Part shown: piece after piece, positions 55,406 through 64,000 of the stretch
How the letters are laid out: each line of letters opens with the position of its first letter
Numbering within the stretch: position 1 is the first letter of the stretch
Notes under the pieces: generated by a model
The model's database searches: none
What the model was told of the DNA's origin: nothing
Seen by the model: the letters and a program-made list of their open reading frames with translations, nothing else
Translations under genes and position numbers: made by a program
Source: Pseudomonadota bacterium
GTDB taxonomy: Bacteria; Pseudomonadota; Gammaproteobacteria; Burkholderiales; Burkholderiaceae_F
Direction: 5' to 3'
DNA: 64,000 nt
Assembly: GCA_021825945.1 (NCBI GenBank)
Contig: JAKAFN010000002.1
Location: 229,915 to 293,914 of the forward strand

Positions 55406-58400
55406 AACAGCACCCGCTCGATGCCTCCCGCCGTCGCGCGTGCGACGAACTCCGGCAGCCAGTTCGCGCCCAGGATCCGTTGCGCCATCTCGACCACGAT
55501 GTATTCCGCTTCGATGGGAACGTCGTCGCGGTAGCGATGCAGGCCCTGCAGGCACGCCGGGCACGACGTGAGCACCTTCATTTCACCCGCGAACCCGTCC
55601 GCGCGCAGCCGCGCGGCGTCGCGCTCGAGCTCCTCCTGCTTGCGGAAGCGGATCTGGGTGGACACATCGGGCCGCGATACCGCGAGCAGGCCCGCTTCGC
55701 CGCAGCAGCGCTCGCTGCGACCGATACGCGCGCCATCCTGCGTCTGCAGCAGTGCGTTGACGGTCTTGAGCGGCTCCTGCTGCTTCATCGGGCTGTGGCA
55801 GGGATCGTGATAGACATAGCGCACGCCCGACACGCCGTCGACCTGGATTCCCCGCTCGGCAAGGAACTCGTGGATGTCGATGATGCGGCAACCGGGGAAG
55901 ATCGCGGGGAAGTCGTACCCTTGCAGCTGGTCGTAGCAGGTGCCGCAGCTCACCACGACTGTTTTGATGTCGAGGTAGTTGAGCGTGTTGGCTACGCGGT
56001 GCAGCAGTACGCGGTTGTCGGTCATGATTTTTTGCGCGCGATCGAACTGGCCGCCGCCGCGTTGGGGATAGCCACAGCAGAGGTAGCCCGGCGGTAGCAC
56101 CGTTTGCACGCCGGCATGCCAGAGCATGGCCTGGGTAGCCAGGCCCACCTGCGAAAATAGCCGTTCCGAGCCGCATCCTGGAAAATAGAACACGGCCTCG
56201 CTGTCGGTGCGAGTGCGTTGCGGATCCCGTACGATCGGGATGATGCGCATGTCCTCGATGCCCAGCAGGCCGCGCGCCGTGCGTGTGGGCAGACCGCCGG
56301 GCAGGCGCTTGTTCACGAAGTGGATGGCCTGCGCCGTGATGGCGGGCGCACCCGCCGCCCCCGGCGTGCCGCGCGTCGTCGCCGGCGGGCGGCGGGTCTG
56401 ACGTGCAGACGGGAGCGCTAGCACTTGATGCCCGAGCTGCTGCGCGGCATAGCCGAGCTGCACCAGAGCGGTTCGCAGCGCTTTGATGGTGCGTGGACTG
56501 GTCGTGTCGAGGAACCACATCGATGCGCGCGCCACCGGCCGAAAGGGCGCGTGCCCCATGCGGCGCACGAGGTCGCGCATCGCCATCGACACATCGCCGA
56601 AGTCGATGTCGACGGGACAGGGCGTCAGACATTTGTGGCAGATCGTGCAATGTTCGCTGACGTCGCCGAATTGTTCCCAATGTCGGACGGAAACGCCGCG
56701 CCGTGTCTGTTCTTCGTAGAGGAACGCCTCGACCAACAACGATACCGAAAGGATCTTGTTGCGCGGCGAATACAGCAGATTCGCGCGCGGTTCGTGCGTT
56801 GCGCACACCGGCTTGCATTTGCCGCAGCGCAGGCAGTTCTTGATCGCGTCCGACACGACCTTGAGGTCGCTGTGCTGGAGGATCAGCGACTCGTGTCCCA
56901 GCAGGTTGAAGCTGGGTGTATACGCCCGCCGCAGATCGGCACCCGGCATGAGCTTGCCGCGGTTGAAGCGGCCTTCGGGGTCGACGCGGTTCTTGTATTC
57001 GCGGAAGTCGCGCAGCTCGTCGTCGCGCAGAAACTCGAGCTTGGTGATGCCGATACCGTGCTCTCCGGAGATCACGCCGCCGAGATCGCGCGCGACCTGC
57101 ATGATGCGGGCGACGGCGCGCTCCGCCGTCTGCAGCATCGCGTAGTTGTCCGAATTGACGGGGATGTTGGTGTGCACATTGCCGTCGCCCGCGTGCATGT
57201 GCAGGGCAACGAAGACCCGCCCCTTCAGCACGCGGGCGTGGATGGCGTCGCAAGCGTCGAGAATCGGTCGGAATACAGCCCCGCCGAACACCCGCGTCAG
57301 CGGTTCGCGGACCTCGGTTTTCCACGAGACCCGCAGACGTCCGTCTTGCAGATCGCGCAGATCGGTCTCATCGCGTAGGTGGATCCAGCGTCGTCGCACC
57401 GTCGCCAATAATTCCAGCGCGCGTGGTACGCGGTCGCCCAGCAGCTCGGCGTTTTCCTGGCCGCGCGCGTCGGGATCGTCACCGGGCGCGAGCGCGAGGT
57501 TCGATCGCAGGTGGGTTTCGATCGCGTCGAGCAGTTCCAGCTTGTTGGCGATCGAGAGTTCGATGTTCAGCCGTTCGACCGCATCGGTGTAGTCGCCCAT
57601 CCGCTCGAGCGGAATGACGACGTCCTCATTGATCTTGAACGCGTTGGTGTGGCGGGCGATCGCGGCCGTGCGTGCGCGGTCGGCCCAGAAGGCCTTGCGC
57701 GCATCGCCACTCACGGCGATGAAGCCCTCGCCTTCGCGCGCATTGGCCATGCGCACGACTTCGGCGCAAGCACGCGCGACCGCAGCATCGTCGTCGCCGG
57801 CCACATCGCCCAGCAGAACCATGCGCGGCAGGCCGCCGCGCGGCGAGCGTGTCGCGTAGCCGACGGCCCGCAGATAGCGCGCATCGAGGTGCTCGAGGCC
57901 GGATAGCACCGCGCCGCCCGGCTCGGCGCCGAGGTACGAAGTGATCTCGACGATCGCCGGGATGGCATCGCGCACCGGGCCGAAGAATTCCAGGCAGAAG
58001 CTGCGCACGTGCTCCGGCATGCGGTGGACCACCCAGCGCGCGCTGGTGATGATGCCGTCACACCCTTCCTTCTGAACCCCCGGCAGTCCGCCCAGGAATT
58101 TGTCGGTGACGTCCTTGCCCAGGCCCGCCTTGCGGAAGAGGGCGCCGGGAATTTCCAGCCGCTCGCGCCGCAGTTCGCGCGCCTTTTCGGGGGCGCGCGA
58201 GCCGTCCTTCCAGACGAGGTCGAACCGGGCCACCTCGACGTCGTGGATTTTTCCGAGATTGTGGTCGAGGCGGTGGATTTCGAGCCAGTTGCCCTCGGGG
58301 TCGACCATCCGCCACCAGGCGAGGTTGTCGACCGCCGTTCCCCATAGCACGGCTTTCTTGCCCCCCGCGTTCATGGCGATGTTGCCGCCGACGCAGGAGG

Positions 58401-59292
58401 CGTCGGCGGACGTGGGGTCGACCGCGAACACGAAACCCGAGCGCTCGGCGGCCTCCGCGACGCGGCGGGTGACGACGCCGGCCTCGGTCCACACCGTCGG
58501 CGCTTCGGTCGCGCCGTCGGTGGTGCCGCCCGGCAGCGTGATGCGCTCGACTTCGCCGCAGCCGGTGAGTTTTTCGGTATTGATGACCGCGGCGTCGGGG
58601 ACCAGCGGTACCGCGCCGCCGGTGTAGCCGGTGCCGCCGCCGCGCGGAATGACGGTCAACCCGAGCTCGATGCAGGCCCGCACGAGATGGGGAATCTCCT
58701 CTTCCGTGTCCGGGTTGAGCACCACGAACGGCAATTCGACGCGCCAGTCGGTGGCATCGGTGACGTGGGAGACGCGGGCATACGCGTCGAAGCAGACGTT
58801 GTCGGCACGGGTGTGGCGGCTGAATCGCCGCAGCGCGCGCCGGCGGAGGTCGCGCGCCCGCGCGAACGAGACGGAAAATGCAGCGACGGCTGCGGTCGCG
58901 GCTTGCACCAGCAGAACGACCTTGGCATCGCGCGCCGCTTCGCCCGGTTCACGGCGCTGCTCGATTTCGCGCAGCCGGGAGCGCAGGGTCTCCACGACCG
59001 AGGCCAGCCGCTTGGGGTGGTCCAGCAAGTCGTCCTGCAAATAGGGGTTGCGCTGGATCGCCCAGATCTCGCCCAGCACCTCGTAGAGCATGCGGGCGCT
59101 GCGCCCGGTGCGGCGCTCCGTGCGCAGCGCGTCGAGCGCCGTCCAGGCTTCCTCGCCCAGCAAGCGAAGGACGACCTCTCGATCCGAGAACGAGGTGTAG
59201 TTGTATGGGATCTCGCGCAGGCGAGGGATCGGGTCCAGGCCGGGGATTCGTCCGATCTCGCGCTGCGGATGCGGCGCTTGCGTGGCATTCAT
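55402..59292 (-). CDS. DUF3683-type FAD-linked oxidase fused to Fe-S (CCG) domain
   Basis: 1296 aa. Order: N-terminal DUF3683 region (about 1-180), FAD_binding_4 domain ([42 protein letters not shown]), FAD-oxidase C domain ([31 protein letters not shown]), a 4Fe-4S module ([12 protein letters not shown] and [14 protein letters not shown]), and two CCG repeats ([13 protein letters not shown]; YLCCGYP and CCGEAG). The layout is that of glycolate/D-lactate dehydrogenase-like enzymes in one chain. Substrate unknown; a D-2-hydroxy acid is plausible. Operon with HIT and metallophosphoesterase genes. Confidence 0.92.
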   Translation of the reverse strand: MNATQAPHPQREIGRIPGLDPIPRLREIPYNYTSFSDREVVLRLLGEEAWTALDALRTERRTGRSARMLYEVLGEIWAIQRNPYLQDDLLDHPKRLASVVETLRSRLREIEQRREPGEAARDAKVVLLVQAATAAVAAFSVSFARARDLRRRALRRFSRHTRADNVCFDAYARVSHVTDATDWRVELPFVVLNPDTEEEIPHLVRACIELGLTVIPRGGGTGYTGGAVPLVPDAAVINTEKLTGCGEVERITLPGGTTDGATEAPTVWTEAGVVTRRVAEAAERSGFVFAVDPTSADASCVGGNIAMNAGGKKAVLWGTAVDNLAWWRMVDPEGNWLEIHRLDHNLGKIHDVEVARFDLVWKDGSRAPEKARELRRERLEIPGALFRKAGLGKDVTDKFLGGLPGVQKEGCDGIITSARWVVHRMPEHVRSFCLEFFGPVRDAIPAIVEITSYLGAEPGGAVLSGLEHLDARYLRAVGYATRSPRGGLPRMVLLGDVAGDDDAAVARACAEVVRMANAREGEGFIAVSGDARKAFWADRARTAAIARHTNAFKINEDVVIPLERMGDYTDAVERLNIELSIANKLELLDAIETHLRSNLALAPGDDPDARGQENAELLGDRVPRALELLATVRRRWIHLRDETDLRDLQDGRLRVSWKTEVREPLTRVFGGAVFRPILDACDAIHARVLKGRVFVALHMHAGDGNVHTNIPVNSDNYAMLQTAERAVARIMQVARDLGGVISGEHGIGITKLEFLRDDELRDFREYKNRVDPEGRFNRGKLMPGADLRRAYTPSFNLLGHESLILQHSDLKVVSDAIKNCLRCGKCKPVCATHEPRANLLYSPRNKILSVSLLVEAFLYEEQTRRGVSVRHWEQFGDVSEHCTICHKCLTPCPVDIDFGDVSMAMRDLVRRMGHAPFRPVARASMWFLDTTSPRTIKALRTALVQLGYAAQQLGHQVLALPSARQTRRPPATTRGTPGAAGAPAITAQAIHFVNKRLPGGLPTRTARGLLGIEDMRIIPIVRDPQRTRTDSEAVFYFPGCGSERLFSQVGLATQAMLWHAGVQTVLPPGYLCCGYPQRGGGQFDRAQKIMTDNRVLLHRVANTLNYLDIKTVVVSCGTCYDQLQGYDFPAIFPGCRIIDIHEFLAERGIQVDGVSGVRYVYHDPCHSPMKQQEPLKTVNALLQTQDGARIGRSERCCGEAGLLAVSRPDVSTQIRFRKQEELERDAARLRADGFAGEMKVLTSCPACLQGLHRYRDDVPIEAEYIVVEMAQRILGANWLPEFVARATAGGIERVLL

Positions 59293-59663
59293 GGCAGGTG
59301 ACGAATTGTACCGTTGCATCGGCATGCGGCGGCGGGATGACGGGGAAGTCCCCGGACTTTGCACGGGCATCGGCCCGATCCGGGGTGCCTCCGCAAGACG
59401 TACGGAAAACGGTCAGCATTCGCCCCCCGGTTCTTGGCGAAGCATCAGAAATCGAGGGAAATCGGCGAGTTCGGCCAGATTAAGAAAGAAAAGCCGCATC
59501 CGAACCGCGTAACTCTTCGATCCCTCATCCCCCCGCCGCCTTATAAAGTTTTCGCATATCTGCCGTACCGGCACGCCGTGGATTTCGGCCGATGCGGTCA
59601 TCGCGGATCCGTTGCGGCCGAGTGCACCGCACGACCAACACAATCAGGAAGGAGAAAAAAACG

Positions 59664-59828
59664 ATGGGAATGGCGATTTCCTCCGCCAGCATGGCGAATG
59701 CCGTGATGGCAAAACCGATGGCTGCAAAGCCTAGTGCGGCTCCTCCGGCGCCCTCGGCGCCGGCGGCGCCGCCTCCGCAGCTCGCGACCTCCGGGTCGTT
59801 GGGCACGAACATCAATACGCACGCGTGA
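59664..59828 (+). CDS. 54-aa Ala/Pro-rich small peptide heading WD40-SUMF cassette
   Basis: A short frame with a very strong ribosome-binding site (AGGAAGGAGAAAAAA). The N-terminal half is Met/Ala/Ser-rich (MGMAISSASMANAVMAKPM), the middle almost wholly Ala/Pro, and the end is a polar tail (SGSLGTNINTHA). No signal peptide of normal type, no Cys. It resembles a precursor or scaffold-type peptide, but no family is recognised. It sits 51 bp before the WD40 gene. The 371-bp gap before it (59293-59663) holds no other gene; a TTATAA stretch lies near 59541. Confidence 0.6.
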   Translation: MGMAISSASMANAVMAKPMAAKPSAAPPAPSAPAAPPPQLATSGSLGTNINTHA

Positions 59829-59879
59829 TCGTTCCCGGCGGACGGCGATTTCGTCGCCCGCCGGTCACCTTCTCTCTTC

Positions 59880-61577
59880 ATGCCTATGCGACATCAAGGT
59901 CCGATCGCGGGAATCGCGGCGCATGGCGACTGGATCGCCACCGCCGGATACGACAACCGTGTCATTCTGTGGCGTGCATCGACGCGCGAAGCCGTGGGGC
60001 GCGGATTGCATGACCATCTGGTCAACCATTGCAGTTTCAATCGTGACGGGTCGCTGCTCGTGACCGCCAGCAGCGACTATTCGGCGCGTATCTGGGACGT
60101 GCCCGGCATGCGCCTGCGTGCGGTTCTTGCCGGACATGGTGACGACGTCGACATGGCGGCGTTCTCGCCCGATGGACGTCGGGTCGCGACCTGCGCGCTG
60201 GACCGGCTGGTCCGGGTGTTCGATCTCGAAGGCCGCTGCTTGCACGCGATGCCGGGACATTCCGGCAACATCCTTTCGGTGACCTGGTCGCCGGACGGCC
60301 GGCGGCTCATCTCGTCAAGCGTCGACGGCACGGTGCGGGAGTGGGATGCCGCCGAGGGCTGCGCGCTTGCCGTCTACGACATCGACGGCGTCCGCACCGA
60401 TTCTCTGGTGGTTCTGTCCGATGGCCGCATCGTGGCCGGCGACGACGATGGCCGCATCGTGATCGTGCGCGACGGCGCGATCCGCTACCACCCCGCCCAT
60501 CGCGCCGGAATCAAGAAGGTGGTGTTCGATGACGCTACGGGCCTGCTCGTTACGCTGAGCTATGACCGCAGCATCGCGCTGTGGCAAGGTTTGCGCCAGA
60601 GCGCAGGCATGCCGCGGGAGCTGGCGCGCAGCGAGCTGCCGGTGACCGTCTGGGCACGCGCGGCGACGGCGCTGGGCGACGGTCGCATCGCCGTCGGAAC
60701 GTTCGGCGCAACCTATGGCGTTTTCGATCCCCGTGACGGTAGCTGGGACATGGACGGCGTCGCCGCCGGCCCGGCGCTCAACGCGGTCGCCATGCGCAAC
60801 GATGTCGTCTATGCAATCGGCGATGCCGGGGTGCTGTACGAGAACGGGCGGCCACGGGCGCAGATGGGCAGCCTCTGCAATTTTCTCCAGTTCGTTGGCC
60901 AGCATCTCTACACCGGCGGTCAACTCGGGATCATTTTCGATGCGCATACCGGGCATGCGCTCCATCAGCATTCCTCACCGCTGAATTGCGCCACCGCCTT
61001 CGAACGCGACGGCGTTCCGATGCTCGCGGTGGGCAGCTACACCGGCGAGGTTCTGCTGTTCGAGGTCGGCGCGGCGGGCGAATTGCATCCTCTCCGCCAG
61101 GACCTCCGCGTCGACGACAGCGCCATCAAGGGCTTGAGCGCTGCGCAAGGGCGTCTGTTCGTGGTCTGCGCGTCGACCCTCGTTGCTTGGTACGACCTGC
61201 GGGACTGGTCGGAACTACGCCGGATCCCCAAAGCGCATACCCGCATCGCCAATGCCTGCTGCCCGATCGCCGACGGCGGCTTCGCCAGCGTCGGCCGCGA
61301 TCGTGTGCTGCGTCTGTGGTTGGATGACGAGGAGGCGAGCTATCCCAGCCCGCACCCGAATTCCGTCAAGTGCCTGGTGGCCAGCGCCGACGGCCGGATG
61401 CTGATGTCCGGGTCGTACGGCGGCACGGTGGCGGCCTTCGATCTCCACCACCGCCGCTGGTTGCCGATGCGGCGGCCCACCTCTGCCGGCATCTCGGCAT
61501 TGGCCTACCGCGCTGCGCAGCAGCGCTTCATCGCGAGTTCCTACGATGGAGAACTCTATGAACTCTCCCACGCGTGA
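59880..61577 (+). CDS. WD40-repeat beta-propeller protein
   Basis: 565 aa, all repeats. Canonical units include LLVTASSDYSARIWDV, GRRVATCALDRLVRVFDL, GRRLISSSVDGTVREWDA and LLVTLSYDRSIALWQG; around fourteen blades can be counted, so probably two propellers. No signal peptide or membrane segment, so cytoplasmic. ATG 59880 or 59886 may be used; neither has a good Shine-Dalgarno, so coupling to the peptide gene is possible. It overlaps the SUMF-type gene by about 20 bp, so the two proteins likely act together. Confidence 0.85.
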   Translation: MPMRHQGPIAGIAAHGDWIATAGYDNRVILWRASTREAVGRGLHDHLVNHCSFNRDGSLLVTASSDYSARIWDVPGMRLRAVLAGHGDDVDMAAFSPDGRRVATCALDRLVRVFDLEGRCLHAMPGHSGNILSVTWSPDGRRLISSSVDGTVREWDAAEGCALAVYDIDGVRTDSLVVLSDGRIVAGDDDGRIVIVRDGAIRYHPAHRAGIKKVVFDDATGLLVTLSYDRSIALWQGLRQSAGMPRELARSELPVTVWARAATALGDGRIAVGTFGATYGVFDPRDGSWDMDGVAAGPALNAVAMRNDVVYAIGDAGVLYENGRPRAQMGSLCNFLQFVGQHLYTGGQLGIIFDAHTGHALHQHSSPLNCATAFERDGVPMLAVGSYTGEVLLFEVGAAGELHPLRQDLRVDDSAIKGLSAAQGRLFVVCASTLVAWYDLRDWSELRRIPKAHTRIANACCPIADGGFASVGRDRVLRLWLDDEEASYPSPHPNSVKCLVASADGRMLMSGSYGGTVAAFDLHHRRWLPMRRPTSAGISALAYRAAQQRFIASSYDGELYELSHA

Positions 61578-62586
61578 AACCGATACCGGGTGGCATTGGC
61601 CTTACTTTCCACGGGCGCTCTGCGGCACGCCTAGCGACCGCGAGCGTCTCGGGCTGCCCGACCGCTATGTCCCCACCCGCTTCGAAACGGCGCTTCCGGC
61701 GGCGATGCGCGCGTTGCGTGGCCTCGGGCCCGAGCAACTGGCGCGGCGCATCGGTGACGCCGACGTTCCGTTGGTCGAGCGCCTGGCTGCCGGCGACCTC
61801 CTGGCCTGGATCGGTGATTCGCGGATCCGCGCGCTGGATCCGGACATGGCGGCCATCCCGGGTGGCCGGGTCGAGATCGGACTCGACTTCGAAGGGATCG
61901 ACGCAGTGATGGTGCGCTACGACGGACTCGGAATGGAGCGCGCGTGGATCGAGAAGGAGTGCCCGCGTCACGCCATCGATCTCGCTCCCTATGCGATCGC
62001 GCGCTATCCCGTGACCAACGCCGAGTACCAAGAATTCCTCCTCGACACCGGGCACCCGGAGCTGCCCACCAGCTGGGATTTCCGACGATTTCCCGTGGAG
62101 CGCGCCAACCACCCGGTGTACACGGTCAGCGCCGCCTCGGCCGATGCGTATGCGGCATGGCTCGCGCAGCGCACGGGCCGCCGCTTCCGTCTGCCGACCG
62201 AAGCGGAGTGGGAGTACGCCGCGACCGGACCGGATGGGCGGGAGTTTCCCTGGGGCGAGCGTTTCGATGCCGACTGTGCCAACACCGCCGAAACCGGCCT
62301 GTTCCGCACCAGCGCGGTCGGCGCATTTCCCGGCGGTGCGTCGCCGTTCGGCATCGCCGACATGGCGGGCAACGTCGAGGAATATGTCGCCGACGACTAC
62401 GCGCCCTACTCCGGCGGTCGCACCGTCGTCGACCATCTGGTGCAGATCCACGGTCGCTACCGGGTTGCGCGCGGTGGCAGTTTCGCGCGTTTCCGTGACC
62501 TCGCGCGCACCCGTCGCCGCCATGGTCACAACCCGCGCTCGGTTACGTACGCGATGGGGTTCCGGCTCGCCGAAACGCTTGCGTAG
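61558..62586 (+). CDS. SUMF/FGE-sulfatase-fold protein lacking formylglycine-enzyme cysteines
   Basis: 342 aa. An N-terminal helical region (about 1-100) precedes the SUMF1/PvdO-like C-type-lectin fold: MAAIPGGRVEIG, APYAIARYPVTNAEYQEFL, FRLPTEAEWEYAATGPDG, FGIADMAGNVEEYVAD and RVARGGSFARFRD. In aerobic formylglycine enzymes the last motif carries two copper-binding cysteines (GGSxxC....C.RYR); here both are absent (GGSFARFRDLARTRRRHG). It is therefore not expected to make formylglycine. ATG 61558, with GGAGA upstream, is preferred over 61546. Translationally coupled to the WD40 gene. Role unknown. Confidence 0.85.
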   Translation: MNSPTRETDTGWHWPYFPRALCGTPSDRERLGLPDRYVPTRFETALPAAMRALRGLGPEQLARRIGDADVPLVERLAAGDLLAWIGDSRIRALDPDMAAIPGGRVEIGLDFEGIDAVMVRYDGLGMERAWIEKECPRHAIDLAPYAIARYPVTNAEYQEFLLDTGHPELPTSWDFRRFPVERANHPVYTVSAASADAYAAWLAQRTGRRFRLPTEAEWEYAATGPDGREFPWGERFDADCANTAETGLFRTSAVGAFPGGASPFGIADMAGNVEEYVADDYAPYSGGRTVVDHLVQIHGRYRVARGGSFARFRDLARTRRRHGHNPRSVTYAMGFRLAETLA

Positions 62587-62589
62587 CCG

Positions 62590-63645
62590 TCACGGCGCCA
62601 GCGCCGGCTCCTGCATCGCGGCGATCTGCTCGCGCAGTTCGAGGATGCGCTCCTCCCAGTAGCGCGGCGTTTCGAACCACGGGAACGCGGCGGGGAATGC
62701 CGGATCGTCCCAGCGCCGCGCGATCCAGGCGGCGTAGTGGATCAGGCGCAGCGTGCGCAGCGCTTCGATCAGGGCCAACTGGGCGCGGTCGAATTCGGCG
62801 AACATTTCGTACCCCGTCAGCACGTCGCGCAATTGCGCTTCCTGCTCCGATCGGTCGCCTGACAACAGCATCCACAGGTCCTGGACCGCGGGGCCCATGA
62901 CACTGTCGTCGAAGTCGACGAAATGCGGCCCCGGTTCGGGAGCCGCCTCGCTCCAGAGGATGTTTCCGGGATGGCAGTCGCCGTGCAGGCGCTGCCAGCG
63001 TATCGGGTCGACTTGGGAAAACGTCCGGCGCACGCCCTCGAGCGCCTGCGCCAGCAGGCCGCGGTAGATCTCGACCAGCTCCGGCGGCAGCCAATGGTGC
63101 TGCAGCAAGTAGGCGCCGGGCTCGACGCCGTAGGTGTCGGCGTCGAGCCGGATCCGTGTCGTGAACGGCCGGCGGGCGCCGACCGCATGCAGGCGGCCGA
63201 GGAAGCGGCCGATGTGCTCCCGCACGGCGGGATCGCACAGTTCGGGCGTGCGCCCGCCGCGGCGCTCGAATAGCGCAAAACGGAATCCGCCGGCGGTGTG
63301 CAAGGTTTCGCCGTTCAGTCGCAATGGCGGTACGGCCGGCACTTCGGCCTGCGCCAGATCCTCGGCGAATGCATGCTCTTCGCGGATCTGCGCATCGGTC
63401 CAGCGGCCGGGGCGGTAGAACTTCACGACCCGGGTCGGCGGCGGAGCGGATCGGAGCGCCGACGCGTCCGCCGACGGCTCGAGCCCGACGAGAAACACCC
63501 GGTTCTCATAGCTGTTGAGCGCGAAAAGCTGGCCCGATGCACGGAACCCGGCGTGCGATCCGACGGCATCGATCGCGTCGAGGATGGTTTCGGGCGAGAG
63601 GGCGGCAAGGGCGTTGCGGGCGAGGACATAGGCCGAACTGTACAA
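62590..63645 (-). CDS. srkA: Stress response kinase A (SrkA/YihE family)
   Basis: About 351 aa of the choline-kinase/aminoglycoside-phosphotransferase fold. Family stretches: LFALNSYENRVFLVGLE, VVKFYRPGRWTDAQI, WQRLHGDCHPGNILW (catalytic loop) and HFVDFDDSVMGPAVQDLWML (metal Asp). Ser/Thr kinase counteracting stress-induced death in E. coli. The start is unclear: TTG 63645 avoids the divergent ilvA ATG at 63656, TTG 63666 would overlap it. Convergent with the SUMF gene, 3 bp apart. Confidence 0.9.
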   Translation of the reverse strand: MYSSAYVLARNALAALSPETILDAIDAVGSHAGFRASGQLFALNSYENRVFLVGLEPSADASALRSAPPPTRVVKFYRPGRWTDAQIREEHAFAEDLAQAEVPAVPPLRLNGETLHTAGGFRFALFERRGGRTPELCDPAVREHIGRFLGRLHAVGARRPFTTRIRLDADTYGVEPGAYLLQHHWLPPELVEIYRGLLAQALEGVRRTFSQVDPIRWQRLHGDCHPGNILWSEAAPEPGPHFVDFDDSVMGPAVQDLWMLLSGDRSEQEAQLRDVLTGYEMFAEFDRAQLALIEALRTLRLIHYAAWIARRWDDPAFPAAFPWFETPRYWEERILELREQIAAMQEPALAP

Positions 63646-63655
63646 TCCGGCGGCG

Positions 63656-64000
63656 ATGCCGGCCAACGACTATCTGCGCCGCATTCTCAACGCGCGCGTC
63701 TACGACGTCGCCATCGAGACGGCCCTGGACCCCGCCCCGCGCCTTTCGGCGCGATTGGATAATCGCGTCCTCCTCAAGCGCGAAGACCTGCAATCGGTCT
63801 TCAGCTTCAAGCTGCGCGGGGCGTACAACAAGATGGTCCATCTCGACCGGGCCGCGCGCGCGCGCGGCGTGATCGCGGCCTCGGCGGGCAACCATGCGCA
63901 GGGCGTGGCCCTGGCGGCGCAGCGGCTCGGCTGCCGTGCCGTGATCGTGATGCCGGTGACCACGCCGCAACTCAAGATCGATGCGGTGCGCAGCCGCGGC
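63656..64000 (+). CDS. ilvA: Threonine ammonia-lyase, biosynthetic (3' end outside window)
   Basis: 115 residues visible, starting MPANDYLRRILNARVYDVAIE. Contains the PLP-lysine region FSFKLRGAYNKM, and ASAGNHAQGVALAA, the substrate/cofactor loop of the family. First step of isoleucine synthesis (threonine to 2-oxobutanoate). TACAAT at 63641-63646 looks like a -10 element only about 10 bp before the ATG, so the leader would be very short. Whether the C-terminal ACT regulatory domains are present lies beyond the window. Confidence 0.95.
   Translation, partial: MPANDYLRRILNARVYDVAIETALDPAPRLSARLDNRVLLKREDLQSVFSFKLRGAYNKMVHLDRAARARGVIAASAGNHAQGVALAAQRLGCRAVIVMPVTTPQLKIDAVRSRG

Noticed and set aside
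61558..62586. Annotation as a formylglycine-generating enzyme
   Set aside because: Both copper-binding cysteines are missing and no sulfatase gene is nearby.

Overview
The window reads as chromosome of a high-GC, Gram-negative betaproteobacterium (Burkholderiales-like). This rests on codon use, the family make-up (urt/fmd/ure genes, DUF3683 flavoprotein, GH15-otsB-otsA cluster, ACR3 arsenic operon, RND efflux with TolC, cytochrome bd) and -24/-12 promoters. Genus cannot be fixed from the sequence alone. No tRNA, rRNA, CRISPR array, prophage or intact insertion sequence was seen.

Region 1 (1-17.8 kb) is a nitrogen-acquisition block. A urea/short-chain-amide ABC transporter (urtBCDE, with urtA presumably just upstream) runs into formamidase fmdA and zinc-ribbon fmdB. 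Next comes a two-component system whose sensor is an NCS1-type nucleobase permease fused to a hybrid histidine kinase, then a LuxR-type regulator, a UreG paralogue that has lost the metal motif, and an outer-membrane porin. The urease operon ureABCEFG lies on the minus strand with ureD divergent. I read three sigma-54 (-24/-12) promoters (sensor gene, ureA, ureD) and three NtrC-like operators. The likely circuit is NtrC/RpoN nitrogen control plus a substrate-sensing two-component system, with amides and urea imported, hydrolysed to ammonia, and urease matured by UreDEFG.

Region 2 (17.8-27.9 kb) holds housekeeping and small genes: a cyclic-nucleotide-binding-fold protein, two EexN-like genes (one with a lost lipobox), a methyltransferase, an NfeD-slipin pair, phosphoglucomutase, an RNA 2',3'-cyclic phosphodiesterase, a nitrobindin-like protein, RidA, and a frameshifted HD-GYP pseudogene.

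Region 3 (28-33 kb) is a trehalose module (GH15, OtsB, and an OtsA fused to a membrane sensor-like N-terminus). Region 4 (33.2-41.8 kb) holds arsR-arsC-acr3-ogt, a ClC channel, an aldo/keto reductase, a DJ-1 - Crp pair with a Crp-type box in front of a small membrane protein gene, unrecognised small membrane proteins, and PPK2.

Region 5 (41.8-54.1 kb) is an ArsR-controlled run: RND adaptor and pump, DUF2892, TrxC, TolC, sulfide:quinone oxidoreductase, then cydP-cydA-cydB-cydX. It looks like a thiol/sulfide or oxidative-stress respiratory module. Region 6 (54.1-64 kb) has a DUF3683 flavin/Fe-S dehydrogenase operon with HIT and metallophosphoesterase genes. After it comes an unusual three-gene cassette (54-aa Ala/Pro-rich peptide, WD40 propeller, SUMF-fold protein without the formylglycine-enzyme cysteines), then srkA and the start of ilvA. 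A REP-like interspersed palindrome occurs three times, each time exactly between two convergent genes.
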